Positions 54,753-64,000 of a stretch of 64,000 nt of DNA are shown here, piece by piece (within the stretch, counting starts at the first letter, position 1; each line of letters begins with the position of its first letter). Source of the stretch: Coriolopsis trogii (lineage: Eukaryota; Basidiomycota; Agaricomycetes; Polyporales; Polyporaceae). The notes below the pieces were generated by a model that did no database searches, was not told the origin of the DNA, and saw nothing but the letters and a program-made list of their open reading frames with translations. Location: the NCBI GenBank assembly GCA_020543525.1, contig JAHYIO010000030.1, positions 62,001 to 126,000 on the forward strand, given 5' to 3'. Position numbers and translations under genes: made by a program.

Positions 54753-57295
54753 TCATTCACGACTCACGTCGCTGTAAACGCAATCGAGTCAGGATGGAAC
54801 AGGACACACAACCAAAAGGAGACAAGAGCGTACCGCCCAAAGAGCTTAACTTTCAGCCAGTCAGTCGCGACAAGCGTGCGGTTACGCAGGGAGAAGAGGG
54901 TGCTGATGTAGGCACTGCGCCAGAACAGGAACGTCGCGACACCACCGGTAGCCAGCTACGATACCAGTTTGTCAAATCATGGTTGACGGGAAACACAAAG
55001 AGGCACTCACGTTCCCGTTGAAGAACGGTAGATCCGCAATGGCCTTGTCAGAACCAATGTAGGCCAACGAGCCCTGATGCGAGTACTTGAACGGCCGGAG
55101 CCTCTCCAGCTTAGCAAGGCGCTTCTCAATCTGCGCCCGTTCCTCGTGGGCTTCCGGAGCGGTGGCGCTCTGCAGCTCTGCAAGACGAGCCGAGAGCTCG
55201 TCACGCTTGGCGATCTGCTGCAGGAGACGCGCGAGGTATGCGCCCTCCTGCGACGCAACTTGGGCCGTCGGCGCATATGAGGTGGCGGTGCAATCGCCGA
55301 TCGCGAAGATGTCACCGTTTCCGCCCGCTATACGGAGGCACTCTGAACGAGACGGGGTGAACTAGGAAGTATAAAATGACGGGTTTGGCCATACCATCAA
55401 CAGAGATACCGCGCCTGTTCGTTTGCGCTTGCGGGAACTTCGCCATCAAGTCGCGGGTGACCTTGCGCAGAGTATTTCCTGCAGCCCACACAACCAAACC
55501 ACACGGCACTTCGGCGATTGACTTGTCAGGCAACTGCAGGACAACACTCTTGTCCTTGATCTCCTTCACCATGGTGTTCGTAAGGATGTCGATCTTGGAC
55601 TCCTTGAATGTCGACTCCGTGTACTCGATTAGCTGCTTGCTGAACATGGGCAGTACGGACGGGAGAGCCTCGACAAGTGTAATGCGGACGTGCTCTGCGA
55701 GCTCAGGATACCAGGAACGCAGGTCCTCCTCAAGGAAGTCGTGCAGTTCGCCACTATTATAATGTCAGCCAAGACGCATAGACGCGACTCGAGATTCACA
55801 AACCTGAGTTCGATTCCTGTGGGACCACCGCCAACGACCACCATGTGGAGTAACCTCTTCTGCTCGGCTGCAGACTGACCAGGGAAGGCCGCCGACTCCA
55901 TGCCTGTAACGTGCTCAATATGAGGCAAAGTCGTTCAAGGCAGTGTTGACTCACAATCCATGAAGCGGCGCTGCATTTTCTCAGCGTCCTCGAGTTCCTT
56001 CATAAAGCATGCATGTTCCCGTACACCTGGGATGTTGAATGTTTGCACCTCAGCGCCAACGGCGAATACGAGGTAGTCATAGGGTATTGTTGTTGTTGAA
56101 ACTTCGCCTTGAATCTCCGAGGTATCTACGCAGCGGTCAATCTTCTGTAACTCATACCCGAGACGACATGCTTACCTGCAAAGGTCACAGTCTTCGCAAC
56201 AGGCTGTAGGACACAGGTTAGATCTGGCGGCGTGTGTCGGATCTCATGAAACTCACATCTACATCTGTTGCTGAAGCTTCAATAACAGTGACCTGCCGTT
56301 TTTTGTGGCGAGTAACGTAACGAGTAGCTGTGTAATGATCGGTCAGTGAAGCCGATCAGCATGTACCTCGAAGTCGCGAACAGAGACCATGTCAATGACG
56401 TCATATATATGTATGAAAGTCGCCCCAAGGAGTCGTTGTATTCGTACACCAGTTTCAAACGTTCAAATGCGGTGGACGCAGTACAACAGCCTCTTCACTC
56501 AGTACCAGGTGTCGCTGAACACGCTGCTGCGTGCCATATAGCATTCGATACTGTGAAAGCATTCAAACCCGCATATCAAGGCGCGAACGTATGCGGGTAT
56601 TTCGAGTATAGGAGGCAACATGGGACAAAGATGGAGAAGCGGAGACTCACGTTGCAAGATTGAACGAGGGGCAAGGGTCCCAACTGCTACGCTAGGTAGC
56701 AAGGGAGTGAAAAGGAAATAATTCTTCGGGCTGATAACAATCTGGAGGGACGCGATGACCTCTCAATCCAATGAACGACTCTGCGCATGTACTCACCACA
56801 TTGTAGTCGACCGTGTCCAGCGAGTTCAGGAGACTCGTCGCACCCCATCCACTGCCACAGATAACAAGGGTCTTCTTCGAAGGGTCGTGAGGGAGCTGAG
56901 GCCCTGGCGTCTTGTCCTTCTGCGCAAAGTAGTAGAACGCGCCTCCGCTAGCGAGAGTGACGAGAGTGATGGTGCCCGTGGTCTGCAAGAAGCGCTTCCA
57001 GAGGGAGGCTTTGAATGGGGGCGGGGGCTGGATGTTCCCATGTAGACGAATGTGAGAAAGGACACGGTCAAAACACGAAGAGTTCTCGGTCGAGGCAAGA
57101 CAAAAGGCACATACAGCAGATGATGCGCCCTCCGCACTCGTTCCGGTGGACAACAACCTTCTGGCGGACTGGTAACGCGGGACTACGGAAAGCCGAGGCG
57201 TGACCAGGCTTCGGCCGAGAACGCGTGCTGGGAGCGGTGGTGTGAGCAATGTGGACGAAGCCTCGATGCAGGCGCGTACCTCGAGTAGCTTGCAT
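54753..57295 (-). CDS. NDE1: Alternative (type II) NADH:ubiquinone oxidoreductase, external NDE type
   Basis: Twelve exons (57295-57280, 57227-57115, 57027-56797, 56741-56651, 56327-56257, 56203-56176, 56125-55955, 55903-55804, 55753-55395, 55342-55011, 54955-54834, 54771-54753) give 550 residues. The enzyme oxidises NADH at the mitochondrial inner membrane without proton pumping. A mitochondrial presequence is split over the first two exons (MQATRARVLGRSLVTPRLSV). A membrane-anchor helix (TGTITLVTLASGGAFYYFAQ) then precedes the FAD site VICGSGWGATSLL and the NADH site VVVGGGPTGIELSGEL. IGDCTA follows, then an inserted helical segment, and the conserved end FLFWRSAYISTLFSLRNR with LFGRDVSRE. 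The fourth intron (56328-56650, 323 nt) is long for this genome, while exons of 16, 19 and 28 nt are very short. Confidence 0.93.
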
Positions 57296-58017
57296 GGTTG
57301 TTTTCGAGGGAAAGGGCGACGCCCTTCGAGTCGTCGAGAGGGAGGGAGGTTTGGAGACGGCGAGGGCGATGAGAGGGATGAGAGGGATGATGACGACCGT
57401 TCTGCGCGCGGCGCGCCACGGCGTTCTCGCGTCCTTGACGCGACTTCTGCCGGCCTATCGGAGGAAGTTTTCATTACTGATCCCGAGCAGCTGGTTGTAA
57501 CAATTCCATTATCCCTGGATTGTACGCAGTCTAATGAAGAGCATAACTCCTTTATATCCAGTACTAGTAATAGAGGACGCCTGTGGGTATCCATCATGCC
57601 ACTTCGCATCATCTTCACGGACCCCCGACTGCTCTCGTTCCGCATAGCTACCAATTAAACCGTTCGAGTTGTGAAGATGCCAGAACGATAGGCCGATGCT
57701 CGAACCTCCGAGTTCGCTTCTCTAGCAGTGGCACACAGGTCGAAGCTGAGTACTGCATCGGAAACTGGGATTGCGCCTCACCGCCGCGAACCAACCTCCT
57801 AGCTAGGGTATACTATAACTTACTGACTAGGGGTTTGGTTCGACAGCCCGCTTGCCAAGCTAAGCTTTCATCATTACCCATCCCCTTTCCAGCAGGAAGT
57901 AATATAGGTGCGTATAAATACAGGGCATAGTAGGTGTCACCAGTGAATATCAGAGTCGCAAGTCTTGTACACACAGTCCGACGCCCCACGTCTCTTCTTT
58001 ATTTTCGCCTGTCGACG
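57296..58017. other. Divergent promoter between NDE1 and the RBR gene
   Basis: About 720 bp. Contains the TATA box of the RBR gene; no other feature is recognised. Confidence 0.5.
57913..57920 (+). promoter_or_regulatory. TATA box of the RBR gene
   Basis: TATAAATA, 105 bp before the ATG at 58018. Confidence 0.55.
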
Positions 58018-58875
58018 ATGACGTTACCCCCTCCCCAGAATGCGTCGGACATTCTCTCTACATTCATGGCGCATATCCCCCTTCTTTCATTCTCCCTCCG
58101 GAACCCAACATCCCATCGTGGACGCCATGCACCTGGTCATGAGCGTACTACTAGCGGTCTCTCTAATGGCAACCATGTTGCTCGCACACGCCTGCGGGTG
58201 TTGCTCCCTAGACCTTGCAAATCCATCTTCACCCGCCTGCACAAGCGAACGTGCGTCGTCTGCACAGACGAGATCAGAACCTCCGAGTCCGTCGTGCGCC
58301 TGACCTGTGGTCACTTCCTCGACACCAACTGTCTCCGCACGATGTTCGAGTACGCCACAACGGACGAATCGCTCTACCCGCCCAAATGCTGCCGAAATCC
58401 GGTTGGTCTCGGGCATGCGCGCGAGTATCTGGACGCCGCCCTCGTCGCCCGCTACGAGGAGAAGGCCCGGGAATACGAGACCAAAGATCGGGTCTATTGC
58501 CACATCCGCGCCTGCTCCGCATTCCTCGGTGCAGCCTCCCCCACCCCGTCCGCATTGCGGTGCGAGCAGTGCGACTGCGCGACGTGCGGCTGCTGCAAGG
58601 GACAGGCGCACCCCAGTCGTAGTTGCACAGAGACGGAGGATGAGGAGGCGATGCTGGCGTTGGCGCAGGAGCAGGCATGGCAGCGCTGTCCGTCATGCAT
58701 GTACCTAGTGGAACGCACGGAGGGTTGCTTCCACATGACGTGCAGGTGCGCAAAGCAGTTCTGTTACCTCTGTGGTGCCACGTGGAAGACGTGTGAGTGC
58801 CCTATATTTTTGGCTCCAGATGAAGACGAAGACGAGGATGAGGATTATGAACATGATGACGAAAATCAGACTTAA
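58018..58875 (+). CDS. RBR (RING-IBR-RING) E3 ubiquitin ligase
   Basis: A single exon encodes 285 residues. After about 75 disordered residues comes RING1 (CVVCTDEIRTSESVVRLTCG, then HFLDTNCL and KCC), then an IBR with CHIRACSAFLG, CEQCDCATCGCC and HPSRSC, and RING2 with CPSCMYLVERTEGC, HMTC and FCYLCGATW. The Cys of EGCFHMTC is at the position that accepts ubiquitin in RBR ligases. The chain ends in an acidic run of Asp/Glu. The protein is compact for the family and lacks other domains, like the many lineage-specific RBRs of Agaricomycetes. A non-ATG upstream extension (57934) is in frame but unlikely, given the TATA box at 57913. Substrates are unknown. Confidence 0.88.
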   Translation: MTLPPPQNASDILSTFMAHIPLLSFSLRNPTSHRGRHAPGHERTTSGLSNGNHVARTRLRVLLPRPCKSIFTRLHKRTCVVCTDEIRTSESVVRLTCGHFLDTNCLRTMFEYATTDESLYPPKCCRNPVGLGHAREYLDAALVARYEEKAREYETKDRVYCHIRACSAFLGAASPTPSALRCEQCDCATCGCCKGQAHPSRSCTETEDEEAMLALAQEQAWQRCPSCMYLVERTEGCFHMTCRCAKQFCYLCGATWKTCECPIFLAPDEDEDEDEDYEHDDENQT

Positions 58876-60839
58876 ATCGAAGGAACCGTATGATGGCTAC
58901 CACATGAGATATTATATATATCTTGTTCATGTTATTGATTGTGTGTTATTTAAGTATACGTATGAACAACTGAGTGTGGTCCTTTGTGGCTGTAGTAAGT
59001 ATGAATACGTATCGCGGTTTTGGATTGGAATGTTTACCAACGACGTGCGTTGGGTAAGTGTAGTTACGAGGGTCCCGACTTTGTGGGGGGGGAGGGGCAA
59101 GACCCAAATGTTCATGCACGTTTGTTGAAGCGCTTACGTACTAGTCGTTCACTTGTACGCAAACCACCACCACGGATGGCCTGCAGGCTGGCGGGTTTTC
59201 TGGGCAAAAGTTGTACAAACTGCTCTGAGAGTATATAGCGTCTAGGATCTGTCCATCTGAGACGCATCGGTGAGTCCTGATGGTACTTATTGTGCAGTGG
59301 CACATGCGCTTCAGTCTGTGTTTCGTGCTCGGACTCTCACTACCCCACACAAGTTGCATTGATAGGTCCAGATAGCTCTCAAAGCACGGAAATGGCCAGC
59401 GTTTAACCAATACTCACAATTAACAGGGAAACATCTGTACTCACCGCACCTTCGTTTCGGCGCACGAGGACGGAAGTGCGACTCAGGCTGGATGAATCAA
59501 AGGGTTCCAGTAGATGTACGGTACGTCTAAGTAAGTATTTACCCTTACGTCTTGTTCAGCGGCCGTGATGTCAAGTACCAATCTGGAACGGATGAGATCC
59601 TGGTATTGATATGGTGACCTACAGCCTCGAGCGCCGCAAATGTTGTCTCCATCTCCCGATCACACATGCGTACCCACGCTCACTGCCTGCCTGCTGATGT
59701 CCATACAACGGCTATGATCTCATACGAAGCTGTACGACACCAGGGGCTGCGATCCCTGGTCTGCTGTAACTTTATGCGCTACTTATGGCAGTAGAAAGGC
59801 TGGTGCGTTTGAGCATATCAGTGTAGCATGCGTGCTGACTTTTCCTGACGTTGTACGATTGGAACATCATTAGGCACCTTGGTGCCGCCCGCGATGCAAG
59901 GACTCGCCGTCATGACGCCATTGGCCTCAAGTAAGCAAACCCTACCGCTCTATGAACGACTTCTCTGCAGGACCGCGCGGGTCCTGAGAACGCTTTTATT
60001 AAGTGCGACGGGCGTAAGCAGGAATTGTCCCTCCGATCCGGTGCAACAAGCGTCATCGACAACTTTGGCGCTCTCGGCATCCAAGTTCTGTGCCTAACGA
60101 CTTGACGCGGTCTACTGTAGTGTATGTTCAGACGACCGCCATGACGCCAACAACAAGCCCATAGGTGCGATTTCAGCGGCTCGGGGCACACGTATACGCG
60201 TCTTTCTGTCTTACAAGCTCTCTAGGTTTCCAATGTTACTCCCATTGGAGAGAATGGCCTCGCAAGGGCCGGGGTGTCATGTGGCGTGAATCACATACTC
60301 CAGAATGTTTTGCATATGGTGCACACGTCAATGAGCTACTTTACAGCACTGCATACGAGCACATGCGCTGATCTCTGGTCTGCCCCAGCTCAGCCCAGCA
60401 CACAAAGCATTCGTATCAATATGCTGACGACGGCTTCATCACCGTCGTTACGGTGCGGATGTCAGAGACCGCAGCGCGGGGTGTACCCTTGCCGGCCCTC
60501 CATCGGATGCGGCTGTATTGGATGCATTACGCATGGGCGCGCGCGTACGGCCAGGTATCGTAGGAAAGAAGCTTTAAGAGGCGGCGCGCGCCATACGATG
60601 CGCCCCGTTCCCGTTGACCGCGAACGAACTGTCCATCAGCATTCTTCCTCCGGCCTCTCCTCGTCTCGTCTCGCCTTCTTGTGACGTACCGGTACCCTTT
60701 TCAGGAGCGTCCACGACTTAGCAAGACTTCACGAACCCATCTAAAAAGCCAGACACGGTCCAGCGTCCTCTCATTGCCTCATCCTTTTCTTGCCGGTCGA
60801 GATCCAGTTCATCTAAAACCGCACAACGTACCAACAAAC
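58876..60839. other. 2.0 kb gene-free stretch
   Basis: Only short scattered ORFs. A low-GC 3' UTR-like part (58890-59030) follows the RBR gene. The last 150 bp before 60840 are CT-rich, a usual pyrimidine-rich core promoter. Confidence 0.45.
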
Positions 60840-61798
60840 ATGAAGTTCTCCACCTCCATCGCCTCCCTCGCGCTCTTTGTCGCTTCTGCTCTCGCCTACC
60901 CCTCGGCGCCGTTGGCTGCCCGTCAGGGCGGTATCAAGCGCGGGCTGGTCTTCCTTGACTCTGGCCTGACCAAGAACTTCAACTCTGGGCATGCATTCAT
61001 TCTTTGATGCACGAGTAACGTAGCTGACGGAAGCCCACAGAGAGGTCTCGTGGGCATACAACTGGGACTCAGCATATACGGGCAACCTCCCCGCCGGGGT
61101 CAACTTCTTCCCTATGCTCTGGAGTGCCGCCCCAGAGCACAGCAACCAGTGGAAGGCCAACGCAGAGGCTGCCATTGCTAGAGGCAGCACGCACCTTCTC
61201 GCGTGAGTCATCCACCCCCCCTCCCCCCCGGTTCTTTCACTTCCCGCGCATAACCTTCCCGTCTGCGATTTGTGCCTGGTACAACTTTGGACGCTGACGT
61301 CGTGTCCTCCCTCGCAGCTTCAACGAGCCCGACCTGAACACGCAGGCGAACATGAGCCCCGCCGCGGCAGCCCAAGCCTGGATGACGTTCATGCAGCCCT
61401 TCGCCGGCCGCGCGAAGCTCGTCTCGCCCGCGATCACGAACGGCCCGCCCCCGGCGATGGGCACCGGCTGGCTCGACCAGTTCTTCACCGAGTGCGACAA
61501 GCTCGGGTGCACGGTCGACGCCGTCGCCGCGCACATCTACGACTCCGCGACGAACATCGGCTACTACCAGTCCTACATCCCCTCCCTCGGCGACCGCTAC
61601 AAGCGCCCAGTGCTCATCACCGAGTTCGGCGCGGCAGGGACGGTCCAGCAGCAGCAGGACTTCTTGAAGACGATGATCCCGTTCATGAACGGCTTGTCGT
61701 CCGTCTCACACTTTGCGTGGTTCATGGTCGCCGAGAACAACCTCGTGAACGCGGACGGTAGTCTTACGCCCCTCGGCCAGACGTATGCTACTGCGTGA
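60840..61798 (+). CDS. Secreted GH128 (Asl1-type) beta-1,3-glucanase
   Basis: Three exons (60840-60988, 61041-61202, 61318-61798) give 263 residues. A signal peptide (MKFSTSIASLALFVASALAY) is followed by a TIM-barrel of the glycosyl hydrolase catalytic core family. KRGLVFLDSG opens the barrel; VSWAYNWDS, the acid/base Glu in LAFNEPDLNTQAN, SPAITNGP, AAHIYDS and the nucleophile Glu in LITEFGAAG follow, and FAWFMVAENNLVN closes it. GH128 members cleave beta-1,3-glucan, here probably of the fungus's own wall. The first intron (60989-61040) begins with GC rather than GT, and any downstream GT donor would bring in a stop. The 52 nt length and an AGCTGAC branch site support the GC-AG reading. Confidence 0.9.
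60989..61040 (+). other. GC-AG intron in the GH128 gene
   Basis: The exon ends AACTCTGG and the intron starts GCATGC and ends CCCACAG, with a CTGAC branch motif 15-19 nt before the acceptor. Splicing gives NFNSGEVSWAYNW, the expected continuation of the barrel. Confidence 0.7.
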
Positions 61799-62284
61799 GG
61801 GTCGCATATAATCTTCCGTCGCTGTGTCTTTCCTTTACACCTATATATACTGGGTGTCGGCTTTGAGGTTACGCTGTCCTCGCTATCGCTGCGTGCTGTC
61901 CTGTTATGTTATACCCGTCGCCACTCGTGTGCTCTAGGGTTGCGTGAACACATTCTCATACCCCTCGGTCATTCCACCTGAAGGATGCAAAACTGGATGA
62001 CAGATATGCAGCTGAATATCCAAGTCTCACTATGGATGCGTGAGACTGGACTGTTGTGGCTAGTAACACTCACCATGTACATCCTGCAACAAGAGTACAA
62101 AAGACGTCGTCAGCTCCACAGTGCCAGACGGCGTGCGCGATAGACGGGCGCAGACAATTCGCGAGCAAGCACGCCGATGGCTGAGGAGCACTTCGATCTG
62201 CAAAAAGACAACACGAGGACAACGTCGACAATAGTATGGTATCGTTACACTTGAAACTACAGCTTCGCGTTCCATCCCACACGC
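61799..62284. other. Convergent 3' flanks, no gene seen
   Basis: 486 bp between the stop codons of the GH128 and light-chain genes. Confidence 0.5.
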
Positions 62285-63123
62285 TCACTGACTGAGGATC
62301 GTGCGTACGAACGACTCGTAGTTCACGTTCCCGTCTCTGCCGGCAAGTCAGACTGTCAACGTCTACTCGAGATGATGAAGGTGGGAAAAGCAAGACGTAC
62401 GGTCCGATCTGCGCGCCCTTGAGAAGCTCGTCCACCTCCTCGTCCGTCATCTTCTCCCCGAGCTGGGTGAGTACGTATCGGAGCTCTCCGGCACCGATGA
62501 ACCCGTTACCCTCCTTGTCGAACACTTGGAAACCGCGGATGAACTCCTCTGCAAACAAGCGCCCGACATCATGATCAATTTGGTTGTATGATTTACAAGA
62601 TTGAGTGCGACATTTGGGTGTACGAGATGATTCGTGTGGGATGAAGTAGGAGACGTACCAGGCGTGCCCGCGGGCTTGAAGCCATCTGGTCGGTTCAGGA
62701 TGGTGAGGAAGGTCTTGTAGTCGACTGCACGCGTCCACATTCCACATTGCCCAAATCCGATGAACGACGCGTCCGCAGCCAGCAACGCAGAAAAACGCAC
62801 AGTCAAGCAGAACCACACGCGATATCGAGATGGATGACAGTCCAGTTAGCGAGTATAGAAGAGCGTCAGGACGCGTTGCGCGCACCTTCACGAGGAGCCC
62901 CCGCGACGATGTCCGCCACTTCAGCTTGTGTCGGGTTCTGACCCAGTGCCCGGAGCAGGTCGCCCAAAACCTCTCGCGGGACGGCACCCGTGCCCTTCTT
63001 GTCGAACAGCGCGAAAGCCTCCTTATACTCTGTCGGACCGTTTCCGTTAATCATCCTCGTTCAGGGTGGCAACTCGGGCGCACCTGCGTTATCACTCTGT
63101 TGCGCGCACATAAGCCCAGCCAT
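62285..63123 (-). CDS. cdc4: Essential myosin light chain, Cdc4/Mlc1 type (EF-hand)
   Basis: Five exons (63123-63084, 63029-62886, 62724-62659, 62548-62401, 62336-62285) give 149 residues, the size of yeast Mlc1. The light chain binds the IQ neck of type II and V myosins and is needed for the cytokinetic ring. Motifs are [17 protein letters not shown] (first EF-hand, degenerate loop), [40 protein letters not shown] and [19 protein letters not shown], ending [16 protein letters not shown]. Loop residues at calcium positions are mostly lost, as in Cdc4, which separates it from calmodulin. The N-terminus [13 protein letters not shown] comes from a 40 nt exon chosen because its donor phase fits; a start inside the first intron would be another possibility. 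Confidence 0.88.
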
Positions 63124-63513
63124 TCTGTAGTCAACAGAAGCGGAAAAAGTCTCTTACCATGATGTGGTTTGATCGTGCAGCCGGGGGTCGTGAAGGTCAA
63201 GAGGAAAAGGTGAGTATCCTTGATTCAGTGCAATCCGGTCATGGCCAAGACGGCGGCTATCTATGGAACCCCATCTTAGGGCTTGCTGCTTTCGGAAGCG
63301 TCAGTGTTCGAACCTCGCATCCGCACTTTGAGAATCTCAATAAGCGTGTTAGCCACAGACGCGCCATTCCAGGCTACAGGTATAGAGTCATCCTATCAAC
63401 CAAATATGACTATAGTGATATACATCCACGCGAATTTCCAGTGCCGCGAACCATCTTCAAGGGGCCCAACGTCAACATGCCAACAAGGCGACAGTGAAGC
63501 CATGGGTAAAAGG
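63124..63513. other. Intergenic, no gene seen
   Basis: 5' flank of the light-chain gene and 3' flank of the membrane protein gene. A possible very short 5' UTR intron precedes 63123. Confidence 0.4.
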
Positions 63514-64000
63514 TCATGAAGAGTCTTCTCGCCATAGCGTCTCCCACAGTTGAACTACACTCCCTATCAAGAATGCCCACGAGCCCCAGTACGTTGAGAG
63601 CACGCTCTGGTAATTGACCTGCCAGCAAGGGCCGAGTTAGCGATACGGTCACGTCAAGAGCATGTCCAGGAGAGCCATGGGCGTTCGGAACGTTCGCCTA
63701 CTCACTCCGGAAGAAGACAGAGAGCCATACCCCAGCGCACCGCAGAGGGTGAACCCGACCGCTCCGACGAGGTTCCAGAATCCGATGTGCCTGAGATAGT
63801 CATCGATGGAGTAAGATGACTGCACCGTGATGCCACAGAAGATAGCCCAATCAAGCTCACCATCCCATGCTACGTAGGTTCGGAAGCCACCACTTCTTCT
63901 GCACCTCAATCATCAGGAGAATAGAGGCGATAATGAAACCCGTGCCGCCCAGAACTTGCGGCGACCAATAGAAGACATCCGTGACAGCGGTCGGCGGATT
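63514..64000 (-). CDS. Integral membrane protein of unknown function (C-terminal part; cut by window edge)
   Basis: Three exons (64000-63861, 63790-63706, 63618-63514) read as the C-terminal about 109 residues of a multi-pass membrane protein. They contain VFYWSPQVLGGTGFIIASIL, the QKKWWLPN loop, WHIGFWNLVGAVGFTLCGAL and YWGSWAFLIGSVVQLWE, ending ETLWREDSS. Three or four hydrophobic helices are separated by short loops rich in Trp. The composition recalls a conserved fungal integral membrane protein with no assigned function. The 5' part lies right of the window. Both intron joins are GT-AG (GTGAGC and GTGAGT donors) and keep the frame. Confidence 0.75.

Noticed and set aside
56346..56663. 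105-codon plus-strand ORF inside the long NDE intron
   Set aside because: No motif, no promoter signal, and length is within what chance gives; kept only as a remark on the long intron.
1..64000. Secondary metabolite cluster, CRISPR, phage or retrotransposon coding regions
   Set aside because: I found no synthase, terpene cyclase, P450 set, direct-repeat array, reverse transcriptase or integrase motif in any frame I examined.

Overview
The window is nuclear DNA of a filamentous basidiomycete, most likely a wood-decay agaricomycete. Genes are dense and cut by many 45-75 nt GT-AG introns with GTGAGT, GTACGT or GTGCGT donors and short CTNAC-like branch sites. Products such as Pex19, Ndc1, a Cdc4-type myosin light chain, alternative NADH dehydrogenase, Zn2Cys6 regulators and F-box/LRR proteins are fungal, and the intergenic spacing is what is usual in Agaricomycetes. 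I rebuilt exon structures by hand from reading frame and splice signals. Every spliced gene model given with a protein length closes in frame.

Layout. 1-9.6 kb: start of a DNF-type phospholipid flippase (cut by the left edge), an F-box protein, a secreted SMP-30-type lactonase, a Bud21/Utp16-like nucleolar protein and a coiled-coil protein of unknown function. 11.6-18.7 kb: a DHA1-type MFS drug transporter, nucleoporin Ndc1 and a divergent Pro/Arg-rich orphan gene. 19-26.2 kb: two tandem peroxiredoxin-5 genes (one short, one with a mitochondrial-type N-terminus), Pex19 with a CaaX box, and a TMEM184/DUF300 membrane protein. 26.4-32.3 kb: an F-box/LRR gene, a GPI-type aspartic protease, then a small accessory island: a tRNA-like sequence with Pol III A and B boxes, an inverted and broken copy of the F-box/LRR 3' half, and a 352 bp element with about 75 bp terminal inverted repeats.

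33.4-46.1 kb: two zinc-finger genes in inverted orientation form the arms of an inverted duplication that includes their promoters. Between the arms lie a small unknown gene, a Zn2Cys6 regulator and a Dic1-type mitochondrial carrier. 47.3-64 kb: a ferric reductase, a gene-poor 3.5 kb stretch, a poorly resolved hypothetical gene, an NDE-type NADH dehydrogenase, a single-exon RBR ubiquitin ligase, a GH128 beta-glucanase with a GC-AG intron, an essential myosin light chain, and a membrane protein cut by the right edge.

How the genes fit together. No biosynthetic cluster, phage, CRISPR or obviously new multigene system is visible. There is a loose theme of redox and organelle functions: two peroxiredoxins beside Pex19, plus ferric reductase, NADH dehydrogenase and dicarboxylate carrier. 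The most unusual structures are the inverted zinc-finger pair with conserved promoters, the 30.9-32.3 kb repeat and pseudogene island, and several odd introns.
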